Shown one piece after another: positions 8,382 through 18,162 of a stretch of 64,000 nt of DNA. Location: the NCBI RefSeq assembly GCF_900177545.1, contig NZ_FXBQ01000001.1, positions 2,226,122 to 2,290,121 of the forward strand, in the 5' to 3' direction. The stretch is from Maritimibacter sp. HL-12. Lineage in GTDB: Bacteria > Pseudomonadota > Alphaproteobacteria > Rhodobacterales > Rhodobacteraceae. The notes under the pieces were generated by a model. The model was not told where the DNA came from and did no database searches. It saw only the letters and a list, made by a program, of their open reading frames with translations. The position numbers were made by a program, and so were the translations under genes. Each line of letters begins with the position of its first letter. The first letter of the stretch is position 1.

Positions 8382-11164
8382 CAGGCGTTCGCCCTTTCGG
8401 CGCCCTTTTCGATCGCCTCGCGGAGTTTCCTGTCCAGAACCTTGCGCTTGGCCTCGTTGTGAAACTTCAGCCCGAACATGTCTTTCACGTAAAATGTATC
8501 GACCACCTGTTCGCCATAGGTCGCGATCACGGCGGAGGCAATATAGACGTTGGCGTCGGCCATCGTGCGGGTGAGGTCGTAGAGCAGGCCGGGACGGTCG
8601 CGGGTATCGACCTCGATGATGGTGTAGATCTCCGACCCCTCGTTGTCGAAGGTGATGTTGGTGGGCACCCGGAAGGCGCGTTCGCGCTTTTTCAGCTTGT
8701 CGCGGTCGCGCATCGCCTCGCGCGCCACGACTTCGCCGCGCAGGGTCTTGTGGATCATGGCCTCGAGCCGTCCGAGCCGGGCTTCCTCGAAGGGTTTGCC
8801 ATCGTGATCCTGCACCCAGAACACCGGCGTGGCCCAGCCGTCTTTCGAGGTGTAGGTGCGGGCATCGACCACGTTCGCCCCGACCAGCGCCAGCGCCCCG
8901 GCGAGGCGCGAGAAGATCCCCGGATGGTCGGCCAGCGCGAAGGCCGCGCGGGTGGCGTCGCGGTCGTGGTCCTGGGTCAGCTCGATGCGGATTTCCTCGG
9001 GGGTGATATCGCGCAGGAGGCGCGCGAAAACGATGTGCTCGGCGGTCGAAAGCCCCTGCCAATAGGGGTCGTAGTGGCGGGCGGTCTCGATGCGGATTGC
9101 CTTGCCGTCCCAGTCGGGCAGGGCATCACGCAGGGCCTTGCGGGCTTCCTTCGCGCGCGCGCCGGTCGAGAGCGCCTCGATCCCTTCTTCGAGCGCCAGA
9201 GCGGTCTGCTTGTAGAGCTCGCGCAGCAGCATCGCTTTCCAGTTGTTCCAGACCCCGGGGCCGACGCCGCGAATGTCGCAGACGGTGAGCACGAGGAGGA
9301 GATCGAGCCGCTCCCTCGACCCCACCGCCTTGGCGAACCCGCGCACTGTGCGCGGATCAGACAGGTCGCGCTTCTGCGCCATGTCTGACATCAACAGGTG
9401 ATAGCGCACCAGCCATTCCACGGTTTTCGTTTCCGCCTTGGTCAGCCCGAGCCGGGGCGCGATCTGCCGGGCCAGCCGGGCACCGAGGATCGAGTGGTCT
9501 TCCTCGCGGCCCTTGCCGAGGTCATGGCAGAACAGAGCGACGTAGAGCACCTTGCGGTTCACCCCTTCGTTGAGAATCCGGCTGGCAACCGGCAGTTCCT
9601 CGACCCGCTCGCCGCGCTCGATCTCGGCCAGCGCCGAGATCACCTGGATGGTGTGCTCATCGACGGTGTAGCTGTGATACATGTTGAACTGCATCATCGC
9701 CACGATCGGCTGGAACTCGGGGATGAAGGCGGCGAGTACGCCAAGCTCGTTCATCCGCCTGAGTGCGCGTTCGGGGTTGCCGTGCTTGAGCAGCAGGTCG
9801 AGGAAGATCCGCACCGCGGTCTTGTCGGCGCGCATCTCGTCGTCGATCTGGTCGAGATTGGCGGTGATCAGCCGCATCGCGTCGGGGTGGATCAGGAGCC
9901 CGGTGCGCAGCCCTTCCTGGAAGATGCGCAACAGGTTGACCTTGTCGGCGAGAAACTCTTCCGGGGTTGTCACGGTGAGCCGGCCCTGCCGCATGGTGAA
10001 CGGCGGGCGCACCTTCTTGCGGCGCCTGATGAAGCCCTGCAGCAGCGGCTCGCGCTTGACATGGCTGGCTTCGAGCGAGGTGAGCAGAATGCGGGTGAGT
10101 TCCCCCACCGCGGTGGCGTGGCGAAAGTAATCCTGCATGAAATGCTCGACCGCGCGCCGCCCGCTCTTGTCTTCGTAGCCCATCCGCGCGGCAACCTCGA
10201 CCTGGAGATCGAAGGTGAGCTGATCCATCGCGCGGCCGGTGATCAGGTGTAGGTGACAGCGCACCGCCCAGAGAAATTCGTCGGCGTCCTCGAAGGTGGC
10301 GTATTCCTCGGCGGTGAATACGCCGAGCGGCTTGAGGTCGGCGATCCGGCTGACCTGGTGGACGTATTTCGCCACCCAGAACAGGGTTTGCAGATCGCGC
10401 AGGCCGCCTTTGCCTTCCTTGACGTTCGGTTCGACGACGTAGCGCTGGCCTCCCTGCTTCTTGTGCCGGCTCTCGCGCTCGGCCAGCTTGGCCTCGATAA
10501 ACTCCGCCTCGGTGCCGCGGAACAGCTCTGACCAGAGCCGTTCGCCGAGCTCGGTCGAGATGCTCTCATCGCCGCAGATGTGCCGGTGTTCGAGAAGCGC
10601 CGTGCGGATCGTGATGTCGTCCCTGCCGAGGCGCAGGCAGTCTTTCACCGTGCGCGAGGAATGGCCGACTTTCAGGCGCAGATCCCACAGCATGTAGAGC
10701 ATGCTCTCGATCACGCTCTCGGCCCAGGGGGTGATCTTGTAGGGGGTCAGAAACAGCAGGTCGACATCGGAATGCGGCGCCATCTCGAAGCGACCGTAAC
10801 CGCCCACCGCGAGCAGAGCCAGACGCTCGCCGGAAGTGGGGGAATTGAGCGGGTGCAGGTGCCGGGTGGCCACCTCGAACACCGTGCGCACGATGCAATC
10901 GGTGAGCCAGGCCTGGGCACGCACCGCAGGGTGGGCATCGAACGGACGTTCCGCGATCGCCGCCGCGATTGCCGCGCTGCCGGTGTCGAGCGCCGCCCGC
11001 AGGAGCCTGACGGTCAACGCGCGCAAGCCGGCGGCGTTGCGGTCGGCGGCACCGGCATCGACCGCCGCCATGATTGCCCCGCGGTCGAATATTTCGTCCG
11101 CGGGGCAAATCAGGTGGTCGGGCGTGGGTTCGGCCAGGTCTGGACGGGGCTCAGGAACCGGCAC
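8381..11164 (-). CDS. glnD: Bifunctional [PII] uridylyltransferase/uridylyl-removing enzyme GlnD
   Basis: Nitrogen-status sensor of 927 residues that uridylylates and deuridylylates PII proteins. Order: nucleotidyltransferase domain with GGYGRFEMAPHSDVDLLFL near residue 127, GlnE/GlnD helical region, HD hydrolase domain with the FCHDLGKG...EEDHSILGA block near 520-545, and two C-terminal ACT domains (LADHPGIFSRLAGALALVGANV; then IEVDTRDRPGLLYDLTRTMAD) that bind glutamine. The start is a GTG at 11164, overlapping the preceding lipoprotein gene by 14 bp. The C-terminus overlaps murJ. Confidence 0.96.
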   Translation of the reverse strand: MPVPEPRPDLAEPTPDHLICPADEIFDRGAIMAAVDAGAADRNAAGLRALTVRLLRAALDTGSAAIAAAIAERPFDAHPAVRAQAWLTDCIVRTVFEVATRHLHPLNSPTSGERLALLAVGGYGRFEMAPHSDVDLLFLTPYKITPWAESVIESMLYMLWDLRLKVGHSSRTVKDCLRLGRDDITIRTALLEHRHICGDESISTELGERLWSELFRGTEAEFIEAKLAERESRHKKQGGQRYVVEPNVKEGKGGLRDLQTLFWVAKYVHQVSRIADLKPLGVFTAEEYATFEDADEFLWAVRCHLHLITGRAMDQLTFDLQVEVAARMGYEDKSGRRAVEHFMQDYFRHATAVGELTRILLTSLEASHVKREPLLQGFIRRRKKVRPPFTMRQGRLTVTTPEEFLADKVNLLRIFQEGLRTGLLIHPDAMRLITANLDQIDDEMRADKTAVRIFLDLLLKHGNPERALRRMNELGVLAAFIPEFQPIVAMMQFNMYHSYTVDEHTIQVISALAEIERGERVEELPVASRILNEGVNRKVLYVALFCHDLGKGREEDHSILGARLARQIAPRLGLTKAETKTVEWLVRYHLLMSDMAQKRDLSDPRTVRGFAKAVGSRERLDLLLVLTVCDIRGVGPGVWNNWKAMLLRELYKQTALALEEGIEALSTGARAKEARKALRDALPDWDGKAIRIETARHYDPYWQGLSTAEHIVFARLLRDITPEEIRIELTQDHDRDATRAAFALADHPGIFSRLAGALALVGANVVDARTYTSKDGWATPVFWVQDHDGKPFEEARLGRLEAMIHKTLRGEVVAREAMRDRDKLKKRERAFRVPTNITFDNEGSEIYTIIEVDTRDRPGLLYDLTRTMADANVYIASAVIATYGEQVVDTFYVKDMFGLKFHNEAKRKVLDRKLREAIEKGAERANA

Positions 11165-12320
11165 CGGCGAAGCTTCTCGGGGCCGGATCGATCACCACGA
11201 TTTCCTTGTCCTGAACCTGCGCGATGGCGAGGCCACGCTCGGCGGTGCCGTCGCCGCGCAGCCGGAACACCCCGTTTACCCCGACGAAGCCCTGCGCCTG
11301 GGTCAGCGCAGCACCGGTGAGCGCATCGGCCTGTCCCGCCCGCACCAGCGCGCCGATGGCGGCGATGCCGTCATAGGCCAGCCCCGCAATGGCATGCGGC
11401 TGGTTGCCGTAGGCGGCCATGTAACGGCTCTGGAACTGCTCCTGGAGGTTCGGGTCGGGCATGGCGAACCAGCCGTCCTGAAGCCCGGGCAGGGTGCGCG
11501 CCGAGGTCGGGATGTCCCATCTTTGCAGGCCGACGTACTGGATCTCGCTCGGCGGCAAGCCGTTTTCGGGGAGGAGCTGGGCAAGGAAGGGGATCGCCCC
11601 GTCGGTGCCGGAGGTAAGGAAGATCGCGTCGGCACCGGAGGATTTCGCGGTGTCTGAAATGTCGCGCACCGCGTCGATCACGCCGGTCTGCGAAACCTCG
11701 AAGCTGAGCGCCCCGGCCTGTTCGGCACCCGGCGTTGCCGAGATCGCCCGGGCAATGGCCTGCGCGCCAGATCTTTCGGCCGAATTCTCGCCGTTCACGA
11801 TCAGGATATTCCCCTTGTCGGAGGCGGCGGCGTAGCGCACCAGCCGGTTGGCGGTGTTCTGGAAGGTGTTGCCGAGCACGAAGACGTTGCCGCCGGCGAC
11901 CTCGGGGTTGTTGGAGAACGCAAGCACGTTGACCCCGCCGGCGGCCGCCCCGGCGGATGCGGCGTTGGCGGCATAGACCGGCCCGAGGATGATCTTGGCA
12001 CCGTCGTTGACCGCTTCTCGTGCCACCGTTCCGGCCTGGGTCGCGCTGCCGGCGGTGTTGTAGACCCGCAGGTCGATGGTCACGCCCTGGAGTTCGCCCA
12101 TCGCCAGCCGGGCCGCGTTTTCGAGCGATTGCGCCATCGCGTCGTCGGCCTCGTTGTCGCCACCGGCGGGCACCAGCAGCGCCACCGGCACCGGTCGCGA
12201 AGTATCGATTCGCTGTCCCGCGGTATTCGGCATATCGCCACAAGCGGCCAGTAGGCCGAGCGACAGAACCGCGATGATGGTGACCCGGAGCTTGCGGGCG
12301 GCGCGCAAAAACGCAAACAT
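11151..12320 (-). CDS. Penicillin-binding protein activator (LpoA/YraM-like lipoprotein)
   Basis: A 389-residue lipoprotein with signal peptide and lipobox LLAAC (acylated Cys at about 27). The mature part has a periplasmic-binding-protein fold as in the C-terminal domain of LpoA and in Leu/Ile/Val-binding proteins (VPVALLVPAGG, KIILGPVYAANA, IQYVGLQRWD). In E. coli LpoA activates PBP1a; in alphaproteobacteria this single-domain form is usually named PBP activator. The call is supported by its position divergent from rsmI-yraN, the same neighbourhood as E. coli lpoA (yraM). A good AGAGGA ribosome-binding site precedes the ATG at 12320. It heads the operon with glnD and murJ. Confidence 0.85.
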   Translation of the reverse strand: MFAFLRAARKLRVTIIAVLSLGLLAACGDMPNTAGQRIDTSRPVPVALLVPAGGDNEADDAMAQSLENAARLAMGELQGVTIDLRVYNTAGSATQAGTVAREAVNDGAKIILGPVYAANAASAGAAAGGVNVLAFSNNPEVAGGNVFVLGNTFQNTANRLVRYAAASDKGNILIVNGENSAERSGAQAIARAISATPGAEQAGALSFEVSQTGVIDAVRDISDTAKSSGADAIFLTSGTDGAIPFLAQLLPENGLPPSEIQYVGLQRWDIPTSARTLPGLQDGWFAMPDPNLQEQFQSRYMAAYGNQPHAIAGLAYDGIAAIGALVRAGQADALTGAALTQAQGFVGVNGVFRLRGDGTAERGLAIAQVQDKEIVVIDPAPRSFAGAGS

Positions 12321-12370
12321 GCTACAATCCTCTTTTTTTCGGTCGGGTGTCGGCTTCGAATATGGCGAGA

Positions 12371-12399
12371 CTCACAGCGCCCCGAACAAGAGGTATAAT
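12371..12399 (+). promoter_or_regulatory. Candidate sigma70 promoter for rsmI-yraN
   Basis: A perfect TATAAT lies at 12394-12399 with CTCACA (4 of 6 matches to TTGACA) 17 bp upstream at 12371-12376. The predicted start falls near 12406, about 23 bp before the rsmI ATG. A consensus -10 stands out in this GC-rich genome. Confidence 0.6.
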
Positions 12400-12428
12400 A
12401 GACGCAACGCTACACAGGTCCACCCTCG

Positions 12429-13283
12429 ATGCCAGACCCCAAGCCCCTCGCCCCAGGGCTCTATCTCGTCGCCACCCCGATCGGGAACGCCCGCGACATC
12501 ACGCTGCGGGCCCTCGACATTCTCGGCATGGCCGATGTGATCGCGGCGGAAGATACCCGGACCGCGCGCAAGTTGATGGAAATCCACGGCATTGCGCTCG
12601 GCGGGCGTCCGCTTATCGCCTATCATGATCATTCCGGCGCGCGCGGGCGGGCGGGCATCGCCAAGCTGCTCGCGGGCGGGAAATCGGTGGCCTATGTCAG
12701 TGAGGCGGGCACGCCGCTGGTCTCCGATCCGGGCTATGCGCTGGCGCGCGAGGCGGCCGAAGCGGGGTATCTCGTCACCGCAGCGCCGGGTGCCTCGGCG
12801 CTGCTCGCCGCGCTCAGCCTGTCGGGCCTGCCATCGGACCGGTTCCTGTTTGCCGGTTTTCCGCCGGCGCAGCACGCGGCGCGGATGCGCTGGATCGAGG
12901 AATTCCGGGACGTGCCCGCGACGCTTGTGTTTTATGAAAGCCCGAGGCGCGTTCATGAATTGTTAGATGATCTGCGCGAAACTCTGGGTGCGGAGAGGCC
13001 GGCGGCGATCTGCCGGGAACTCACCAAGAAGTTCGAAGAGGTGCTGCGCGGCACGCTCGGCGATCTCGCGGAACGAATCGCCGAGCGCGACCTGAAGGGC
13101 GAGATGGTGGTGCTGGTGGATCGCGGCACGGGCGCGGTGGCGGACGAGACGATGGAGGCGGCGCTGGTGCGCGCGATGGCGGAGATGAGCCTCAAGGATG
13201 CCGCGGCAACGGTGGCCGAGGCTTACGGAATACCGCGCCGCAAGGTCTACCAGGCGGCGCTGGAGATGGAGAAGGCGCGATGA
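12429..13283 (+). CDS. rsmI: 16S rRNA (cytidine1402-2'-O)-methyltransferase RsmI
   Basis: SAM-dependent tetrapyrrole-methylase-fold enzyme of 284 residues that 2'-O-methylates C1402 of 16S rRNA. Signatures are LYLVATPIGNARDITLRAL at the N-terminus, AAEDTRTARKL near residue 40, SEAGTPLVSDPG near 93, and APGASALLAALSLSGLP near 118. The ATG at 12429 gives a normal length. It is divergent from the PBP activator lipoprotein and overlaps yraN by ATGA, so the two are coupled. Confidence 0.96.
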   Translation: MPDPKPLAPGLYLVATPIGNARDITLRALDILGMADVIAAEDTRTARKLMEIHGIALGGRPLIAYHDHSGARGRAGIAKLLAGGKSVAYVSEAGTPLVSDPGYALAREAAEAGYLVTAAPGASALLAALSLSGLPSDRFLFAGFPPAQHAARMRWIEEFRDVPATLVFYESPRRVHELLDDLRETLGAERPAAICRELTKKFEEVLRGTLGDLAERIAERDLKGEMVVLVDRGTGAVADETMEAALVRAMAEMSLKDAAATVAEAYGIPRRKVYQAALEMEKAR

Positions 13284-13630
13284 GCGGAATGGTGTCCTAT
13301 CTGGCCGGGATCGCGGCCGAAGAGGCGGTGGCCGACAATTATGTGCGCCGGGGCCATGCACTGGCCGCCCGGCGCTGGCGCGGCTCGGGCGGCGAACTTG
13401 ACCTGGTGTTTCGCGATGGCGCCGGGGTGATCGTGGTCGAGGTAAAGCAGGCGCGCGATTTCGCCCGCGCCGTTGCCCGCCTGTCGCGCGCGCAGCTTCA
13501 GCGCATCTACGGCACGGTATCGGAATACGTCGCAGGCGAGCCGCGCGGCCAGCTCACCGATGTACGGCTCGATCTTGCGCTGGTCGACGGCACCGGGCGG
13601 ATGCGGATCATGGAAAACCTCTGGGCGTAG
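13280..13630 (+). CDS. yraN: YraN family (UPF0102) endonuclease-like protein
   Basis: A 116-residue member of UPF0102, a restriction-endonuclease-like fold. The conserved core is visible: [13 protein letters not shown] near residue 36 and [11 protein letters not shown] near residue 52, giving the E-x-D and E-V-K catalytic-type residues of the PD-(D/E)XK family. Function is not established; links to genome maintenance or DNA uptake have been suggested for the family. Its start overlaps the rsmI stop, and the lpoA-rsmI-yraN neighbourhood is conserved across proteobacteria. Confidence 0.88.
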   Translation: MSGMVSYLAGIAAEEAVADNYVRRGHALAARRWRGSGGELDLVFRDGAGVIVVEVKQARDFARAVARLSRAQLQRIYGTVSEYVAGEPRGQLTDVRLDLALVDGTGRMRIMENLWA

Positions 13631-13688
13631 CGCCCATTGCTCTCGGCCCCGGCTCGGGCCATGTAAGACAAAAAGCCGGGAGAGACGC

Positions 13689-14630
13689 ATGAGCCTGAAA
13701 GTTGCCGTCCAGATGGACCCGATCGGCGCGGTCGATATCGACGCCGATTCCACATTTCGAATCATGGAAGAAGCGCAGGCCCGGGGCCATACGCTGTTCT
13801 ATTACACGCCCGACCGGCTGTCCTACCGAGAAGGGCGCATTCTGGCCGGTGGATGGCCGGTGACCCTGCGGCGCGAGCGCGGCAACCATTTCAGCCTCGG
13901 GGCGGAAACGGAGGTCGATCTCGCCGATTGGGACGTGGTCTGGCTGCGCCAGGACCCGCCGTTCGACATGGGGTATATCACCACCACCCACCTGCTCGAC
14001 ATGATCCACCCCGAGACACTCGTGGTGAACGATCCGTTCTGGGTGCGCAACTACCCCGAGAAGCTCCTGGTCCTGCGTTTCCCCGATCTCACGCCGCCGA
14101 CGATGATCGCGCGCGATCTGGCCAGCTTGCGCGCCTTCAAGCACGAGCATGGCGATATCATCCTCAAGCCGCTCTACGGCAACGGCGGTGCGGGGGTGTT
14201 CCGGCTCGATCCGAACGACCGCAACCTCGCGTCGCTCCACGAGCTCTTCACCGGGATGAACCGCGAGCCGCTGATCGCGCAGAAATTCCTGCCCGCGGTC
14301 GCGGCGGGCGATAAGCGGATCATCCTCGTCGATGGTGCGCCGGTCGGCGCGATCAACCGGGTGCCCGCGGCGGGGGAGACGCGCTCGAACATGCACGTCG
14401 GCGGGCGGCCGGAAAAGATCGGCCTCACCGCGCGCGACCGCGAGATCTGCGACGCGATCGGCCCGCTCCTGCGCGAGAAGGGGCAGATCTTCGTCGGAAT
14501 CGACGTGATCGGCGACTGGCTCACCGAGATCAACCTCACCTCGCCGACCGGGATCCAGGAGCTTGAACGGTTCGACGGGGTCAACGTCGCGGCGAAGATC
14601 TGGGAGGCGATCGAGTCGCGACGATCGTGA
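13689..14630 (+). CDS. gshB: Glutathione synthetase
   Basis: ATP-grasp ligase of 313 residues that joins glycine to gamma-glutamylcysteine. Family blocks: [13 protein letters not shown] at the start, [19 protein letters not shown] near residue 83, [16 protein letters not shown] near 158 (ATP-binding lysine and glycine-rich loop), and the C-terminal [13 protein letters not shown] (metal-binding Glu/Asn). The frame is open from 13473 over yraN, but the ATG at 13689 follows a GGGAGAG ribosome-binding site and matches the family start. The stop overlaps the esterase start as GTGA. Confidence 0.96.
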   Translation: MSLKVAVQMDPIGAVDIDADSTFRIMEEAQARGHTLFYYTPDRLSYREGRILAGGWPVTLRRERGNHFSLGAETEVDLADWDVVWLRQDPPFDMGYITTTHLLDMIHPETLVVNDPFWVRNYPEKLLVLRFPDLTPPTMIARDLASLRAFKHEHGDIILKPLYGNGGAGVFRLDPNDRNLASLHELFTGMNREPLIAQKFLPAVAAGDKRIILVDGAPVGAINRVPAAGETRSNMHVGGRPEKIGLTARDREICDAIGPLLREKGQIFVGIDVIGDWLTEINLTSPTGIQELERFDGVNVAAKIWEAIESRRS

Positions 14631-15574
14631 GCTTGCAGCTTCGCCTCCTCACCGCCATCGCGCGCGGAATCTTCAAGCCGATGGTCGCCCACGCGGACGA
14701 TCCGGTGGCATTGCGCGCGCGCTTCGAGCGGATTGCGCGGCGGGTGTTTCGTCTCCCGCCCGCCAGTCTCGTGCGCGAGATCACGCTCGCGCCGGACATC
14801 CCCGCGCTCGCGATCTCGAACCGTCCCGGCTCGCACCCGCCGCGCGCCCGCAAGCTGGTGCTGTATTTCCACGGTGGCGCCTTCGTCGCCGGCAGCCCGC
14901 GCACCCATGCGGCGCTGCTGGCACGGCTCGCGCGGCTCGCCCGCGTCGAGATCATCGCGCCGAGTTACAGGCTTGCGCCGGAACACCCCTTCCCGGCCGC
15001 GCCGGACGATGCCCGCGCGGCCTGGGATGCGCTCATCGCGCGCGGCTACCGCGCCGGTGACATCGCGCTGGGCGGCGACAGCGCCGGGGGCAACCTCGCG
15101 CTGGGCCTGCTCGCGGGTTTGCTGGCCGAGGGCCAGCGCCCGGCCGGGCTTTTCGCCTTTTCGCCGGTCACCGACCTGACCTTTTCCGGCCCCACGATCA
15201 CCTCCAACGTGCGCCGCGATTCGATGCTGCCGAGCTCGCGCACGGCGGATCTGTTGGGCTATTATCTCCCCAATTCCCCCGCCGACGATCCGCGCGCCTC
15301 ACCGCTGTTCGCGCGGTTTCCCGACCCGCCGCCGGTGTTCCTGCAATACGCCGCGACCGAGATCCTCGCCGACGATTGCCGCCGGATCGCCGACCGGCTG
15401 CGCGACAATGGCGGCGAGGTCATCTGCGATGAATGGCCCGACGCACCGCATGTCTGGGTGATCTTCGACGGCTACGTGCCGGAGGCGCGCGAGGGTTTGC
15501 ACCGCGCCGCGCGCTTCGTATCGGCGGTTCTCGAGCCCGATCAGGCCAGCGCCATCGCGCCCGCGATCCGGTAG
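14627..15574 (+). CDS. Alpha/beta hydrolase, hormone-sensitive-lipase family esterase
   Basis: A 315-residue esterase with a GTG start at 14627 overlapping gshB. HSL-family features are complete: the oxyanion-hole HGGAFVAGS near residue 85, the catalytic serine in GGDSAGGN near 148, the acid in the ILADDCRR region near 245, and the histidine in DAPHVW near 274. Such enzymes hydrolyse short-chain acyl esters in the cytoplasm; the native substrate is unknown. Its last 34 bases overlap the 3' end of the convergent yifB. Confidence 0.9.
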   Translation: MSLQLRLLTAIARGIFKPMVAHADDPVALRARFERIARRVFRLPPASLVREITLAPDIPALAISNRPGSHPPRARKLVLYFHGGAFVAGSPRTHAALLARLARLARVEIIAPSYRLAPEHPFPAAPDDARAAWDALIARGYRAGDIALGGDSAGGNLALGLLAGLLAEGQRPAGLFAFSPVTDLTFSGPTITSNVRRDSMLPSSRTADLLGYYLPNSPADDPRASPLFARFPDPPPVFLQYAATEILADDCRRIADRLRDNGGEVICDEWPDAPHVWVIFDGYVPEAREGLHRAARFVSAVLEPDQASAIAPAIR

Positions 15575-17055
15575 GCCAGCGCCTCGGCCACGTGTGGCTT
15601 GCGCACCGACTGCGCGCCTTCGAGATCGGCGATCGTGCGGGCCACCCGCAGCACGCGGTGATAGCCCCGCGCCGACAGCCCGAACCGTTCCGCCGCCTTC
15701 AGCAGCATCTCGCGACCCTCGGCATCGGGCGTTGCCACTGCTTCGAGCGCCGCGCCTTCGGCGTCGGCGTTGACCCGGGCATGGCTGCCTTCGTACCGCG
15801 CCGTCTGCACCGCGCGGGCGCGGGCGACGCGTTCGGCCACGACAGCCGAGGGTTCGCCGCCATCGGGCAGATCGAGGTCGGTGAAGGCCACCGGGGGCAC
15901 GTCGAGGCGCAGATCGAAGCGGTCCATCAGTGGCCCGGAAATGCGCCCGAGGTAATCCTCGCCGCAGCCGGGCGCGCGCGAGCAGGCGCGGGCGGCATCG
16001 GCAAGGTGGCCGCATTTGCAGGGGTTGGCGGCGGCCACCAGCATGAAGCGACAGGGATAATGAACATGGGCGTTGGCGCGGGCGACCACCACTTCACCGG
16101 TTTCCACTGGTTGGCGGAGGGTTTCGAGCACCGGGCGGGGAAACTCGGGGAACTCGTCGAGAAACAGCACGCCGTTGTGCGCAAGGCTGATCTCGCCGGG
16201 CTTGGCCCCGCGCCCGCCGCCGACAATGGCCGCCATCGAGGCGGTGTGATGCGGTTCGCGGAAGGGCCGGGTGCGCGAGATGCCGCCCTCGGAGATCAGC
16301 CCCGCGAGGGAATGGATCATCGAGGTTTCCAGCGCCTCCTGCGGGGTGAGCGGCGGCAGGATCGAGGGCAGCCGCGCGGCCAGCATCGACTTGCCGGAGC
16401 CGGGGCTGCCGACCATCAGCAGGTGATGGCGACCGGCGGCGGCGATCTCCATCGCGCGCTTGGCGCGTTCCTGGCCCTTGACGTCGGCAAGGTCGCGCCC
16501 GCCCGTGTCTTCGCGCACCTCGCCCGGTTCGGCCGGTTCCAGCGGCGCCTGGCCGGTGAAATGGCGGATCACCGCCACGAGCGTCGGCGCGGCCAGCACC
16601 CGCGCCGCACCAACCCAGGCCGCCTCCGCGCCGCAGGCCCTGGGCACCACCAGCGACCGCCCGGCTTCGGCGGCCGCCATGGCGGCAGGGAGCGCGCCGG
16701 TGACCGCCACCAGCGAGCCGTCGAGCGACAATTCACCCAATGAGACCGTGTGTTCCACCTCCTCCGCCGGGATCGCCCCGATCGCGGCGAGCAGCGCCAG
16801 CGCGATCGGAAGGTCGTAATGCGAGCCCTCCTTGGGCAGATCGGCGGGCGAGAGGTTGACGGTGATCTTCTTCGACGGCAGCGCGATGGCCATCGCCGTG
16901 AGCGCCGCGCGCACCCGCTCGCGCGCCTCGCTCACCGCCTTGTCGGGCAGGCCGACGATGGCAAAGCCCGGCAGCCCCGCCGAGAGCGCGCATTGCACCT
17001 CGACGGGCCGCGCCTCGATGCCGACGAACGCCACGGTATAGGCCCGCGCCACCAT
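15541..17055 (-). CDS. yifB: YifB/ComM-family Mg-chelatase-like AAA+ ATPase
   Basis: AAA+ protein of about 504 residues. Order: N-terminal Lon-like S5 fold (ALSAGLPGFAIVGLPDKAVSEARERV), central ATPase with Walker A GSPGSGKSM and Walker B GVLFLDEFPEF, and a C-terminal Mg-chelatase domain with cysteine-bearing NPCKCGHL. ComM homologues promote branch migration during natural transformation in Vibrio and Haemophilus. The open frame starts at 17076 (MDARRSGMVARAYT); I prefer the second methionine at 17055, the family start. It converges on and overlaps the esterase gene by 34 bp. Confidence 0.94.
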   Translation of the reverse strand: MVARAYTVAFVGIEARPVEVQCALSAGLPGFAIVGLPDKAVSEARERVRAALTAMAIALPSKKITVNLSPADLPKEGSHYDLPIALALLAAIGAIPAEEVEHTVSLGELSLDGSLVAVTGALPAAMAAAEAGRSLVVPRACGAEAAWVGAARVLAAPTLVAVIRHFTGQAPLEPAEPGEVREDTGGRDLADVKGQERAKRAMEIAAAGRHHLLMVGSPGSGKSMLAARLPSILPPLTPQEALETSMIHSLAGLISEGGISRTRPFREPHHTASMAAIVGGGRGAKPGEISLAHNGVLFLDEFPEFPRPVLETLRQPVETGEVVVARANAHVHYPCRFMLVAAANPCKCGHLADAARACSRAPGCGEDYLGRISGPLMDRFDLRLDVPPVAFTDLDLPDGGEPSAVVAERVARARAVQTARYEGSHARVNADAEGAALEAVATPDAEGREMLLKAAERFGLSARGYHRVLRVARTIADLEGAQSVRKPHVAEALAYRIAGAMALA

Positions 17056-17136
17056 CCCCGATCTCCTCGCATCCAACCGGGAAAGGTTAACGCGGTGTTG
17101 GTTTAGGAATGGTTAACGCAGGCCTGCCGTCGCGGT

Positions 17137-18069
17137 TTATCCCAGCATGTGCTGGTAGCTGGCGGGGACGTAGTGGAAGCCCTCTCCGCGCGCCTCGACG
17201 AAGCCCATCGCGGGCCATGGCATGTGATAGCCGATGAACGGCAGCTTGTCGGATGCCAGCATGCCGAGCAGACGGCGACGGGTTTCGGCCGCCATGGCCT
17301 TGTCCTGATCGAACCTCACCTCCCAATCGGGATGCGCCAGCGACCAGACGTAATGGTTGGCGAAATCGGCTCCGAGCAGCAGCCCCTGGCCCTCGCTCTC
17401 GATCATGAAGGCCATGTGCCCGGGGGTATGCCCGAAGGCTTGCATCGCGGTGATGCCCGAGGCCGGGCTGCCGCCGTCGTCGAGGAAGGCCATGCGTTCG
17501 GCGAAGGGGCGCACCTTGGCTTCGAAGGCCTCGTTGCCCGACATGTCCCAGGCGTCGAACTCGACCGCCCCGGTGACGTAGCGGGCATTGGCGAAGGTCG
17601 GCGCGCCGCTGTCGTCGGTCATGCCGCCGATGTGGTCGCCGTGCATGTGGGTGAGCACCACCAGGTCCACCTGGTCGGCGGTGTAGCCTGCCGCCTCCAG
17701 CGCGGCGACGATCCCGCCATGGTCCGTCCCGGTGTCGAACAGCACCAGCTCGCTGCCGGTGTTCACCACCGTGGGCGTGAAGAAGAATTGCGCCTTGTCG
17801 GTGGGGATCATCGCCGCTGCACTGGCCTCGGCGAACTCCTCCTCGGAGGCGTTCAGCCCGAAGATCCCGTTGGGGTCTTCCACCGTGCGGGTGCCCGCGA
17901 GCAGCGCGGTCACCTCGAAGGCGCCGTGTTTGAAGCGGTTGAAGCGGGTGGTCGCCAGGCCCATCATATCGGCGGCGGCGAAGGCCCCGGTTGTCGAGGC
18001 CGCGAGCGGCAGTGCCGCGGCACCCAATATCATCGCGCGGCGGTTTAGTGTCAGATCGTGTTCAGCCAT
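17137..18069 (-). CDS. Tat-exported MBL-fold metallo-hydrolase
   Basis: A 310-residue metallo-beta-lactamase-fold protein. The N-terminus is a twin-arginine signal (NRRAMILGAAALPLAA) with a probable cleavage near GAFAA, so it acts in the periplasm. Zinc-ligand motifs are present: HMHGDH near residue 148, a GHTPGH block near 225 and LLLGADF near 245. The HxHxDH form and overall pattern resemble AHL lactonases and other MBL hydrolases; the substrate cannot be assigned. The frame extends to 18228, but the ATG at 18069 begins the signal peptide and follows AGGAGGACC. It is divergent from the DUF1801 gene. Confidence 0.88.
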   Translation of the reverse strand: MAEHDLTLNRRAMILGAAALPLAASTTGAFAAADMMGLATTRFNRFKHGAFEVTALLAGTRTVEDPNGIFGLNASEEEFAEASAAAMIPTDKAQFFFTPTVVNTGSELVLFDTGTDHGGIVAALEAAGYTADQVDLVVLTHMHGDHIGGMTDDSGAPTFANARYVTGAVEFDAWDMSGNEAFEAKVRPFAERMAFLDDGGSPASGITAMQAFGHTPGHMAFMIESEGQGLLLGADFANHYVWSLAHPDWEVRFDQDKAMAAETRRRLLGMLASDKLPFIGYHMPWPAMGFVEARGEGFHYVPASYQHMLG

Positions 18070-18162
18070 TTGGTCCTCCTGTTGTGGTTTTCCGTGGTGA
18101 TCGGCGCTAGGATAGCCAGGCATGCCGCGATTGCCGCAACACGAGGCCGTGAAGGGGGGGAA

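Noticed and set aside
7320-8462. A 380-codon plus-strand frame over murJ
   Set aside because: The product is His/Gln/Arg/Gly-rich without recognisable domains; murJ is complete on the other strand.
15433-16743. A 436-codon open frame antisense to yifB
   Set aside because: Shadow of yifB, whose AAA+ motifs are intact on the minus strand.
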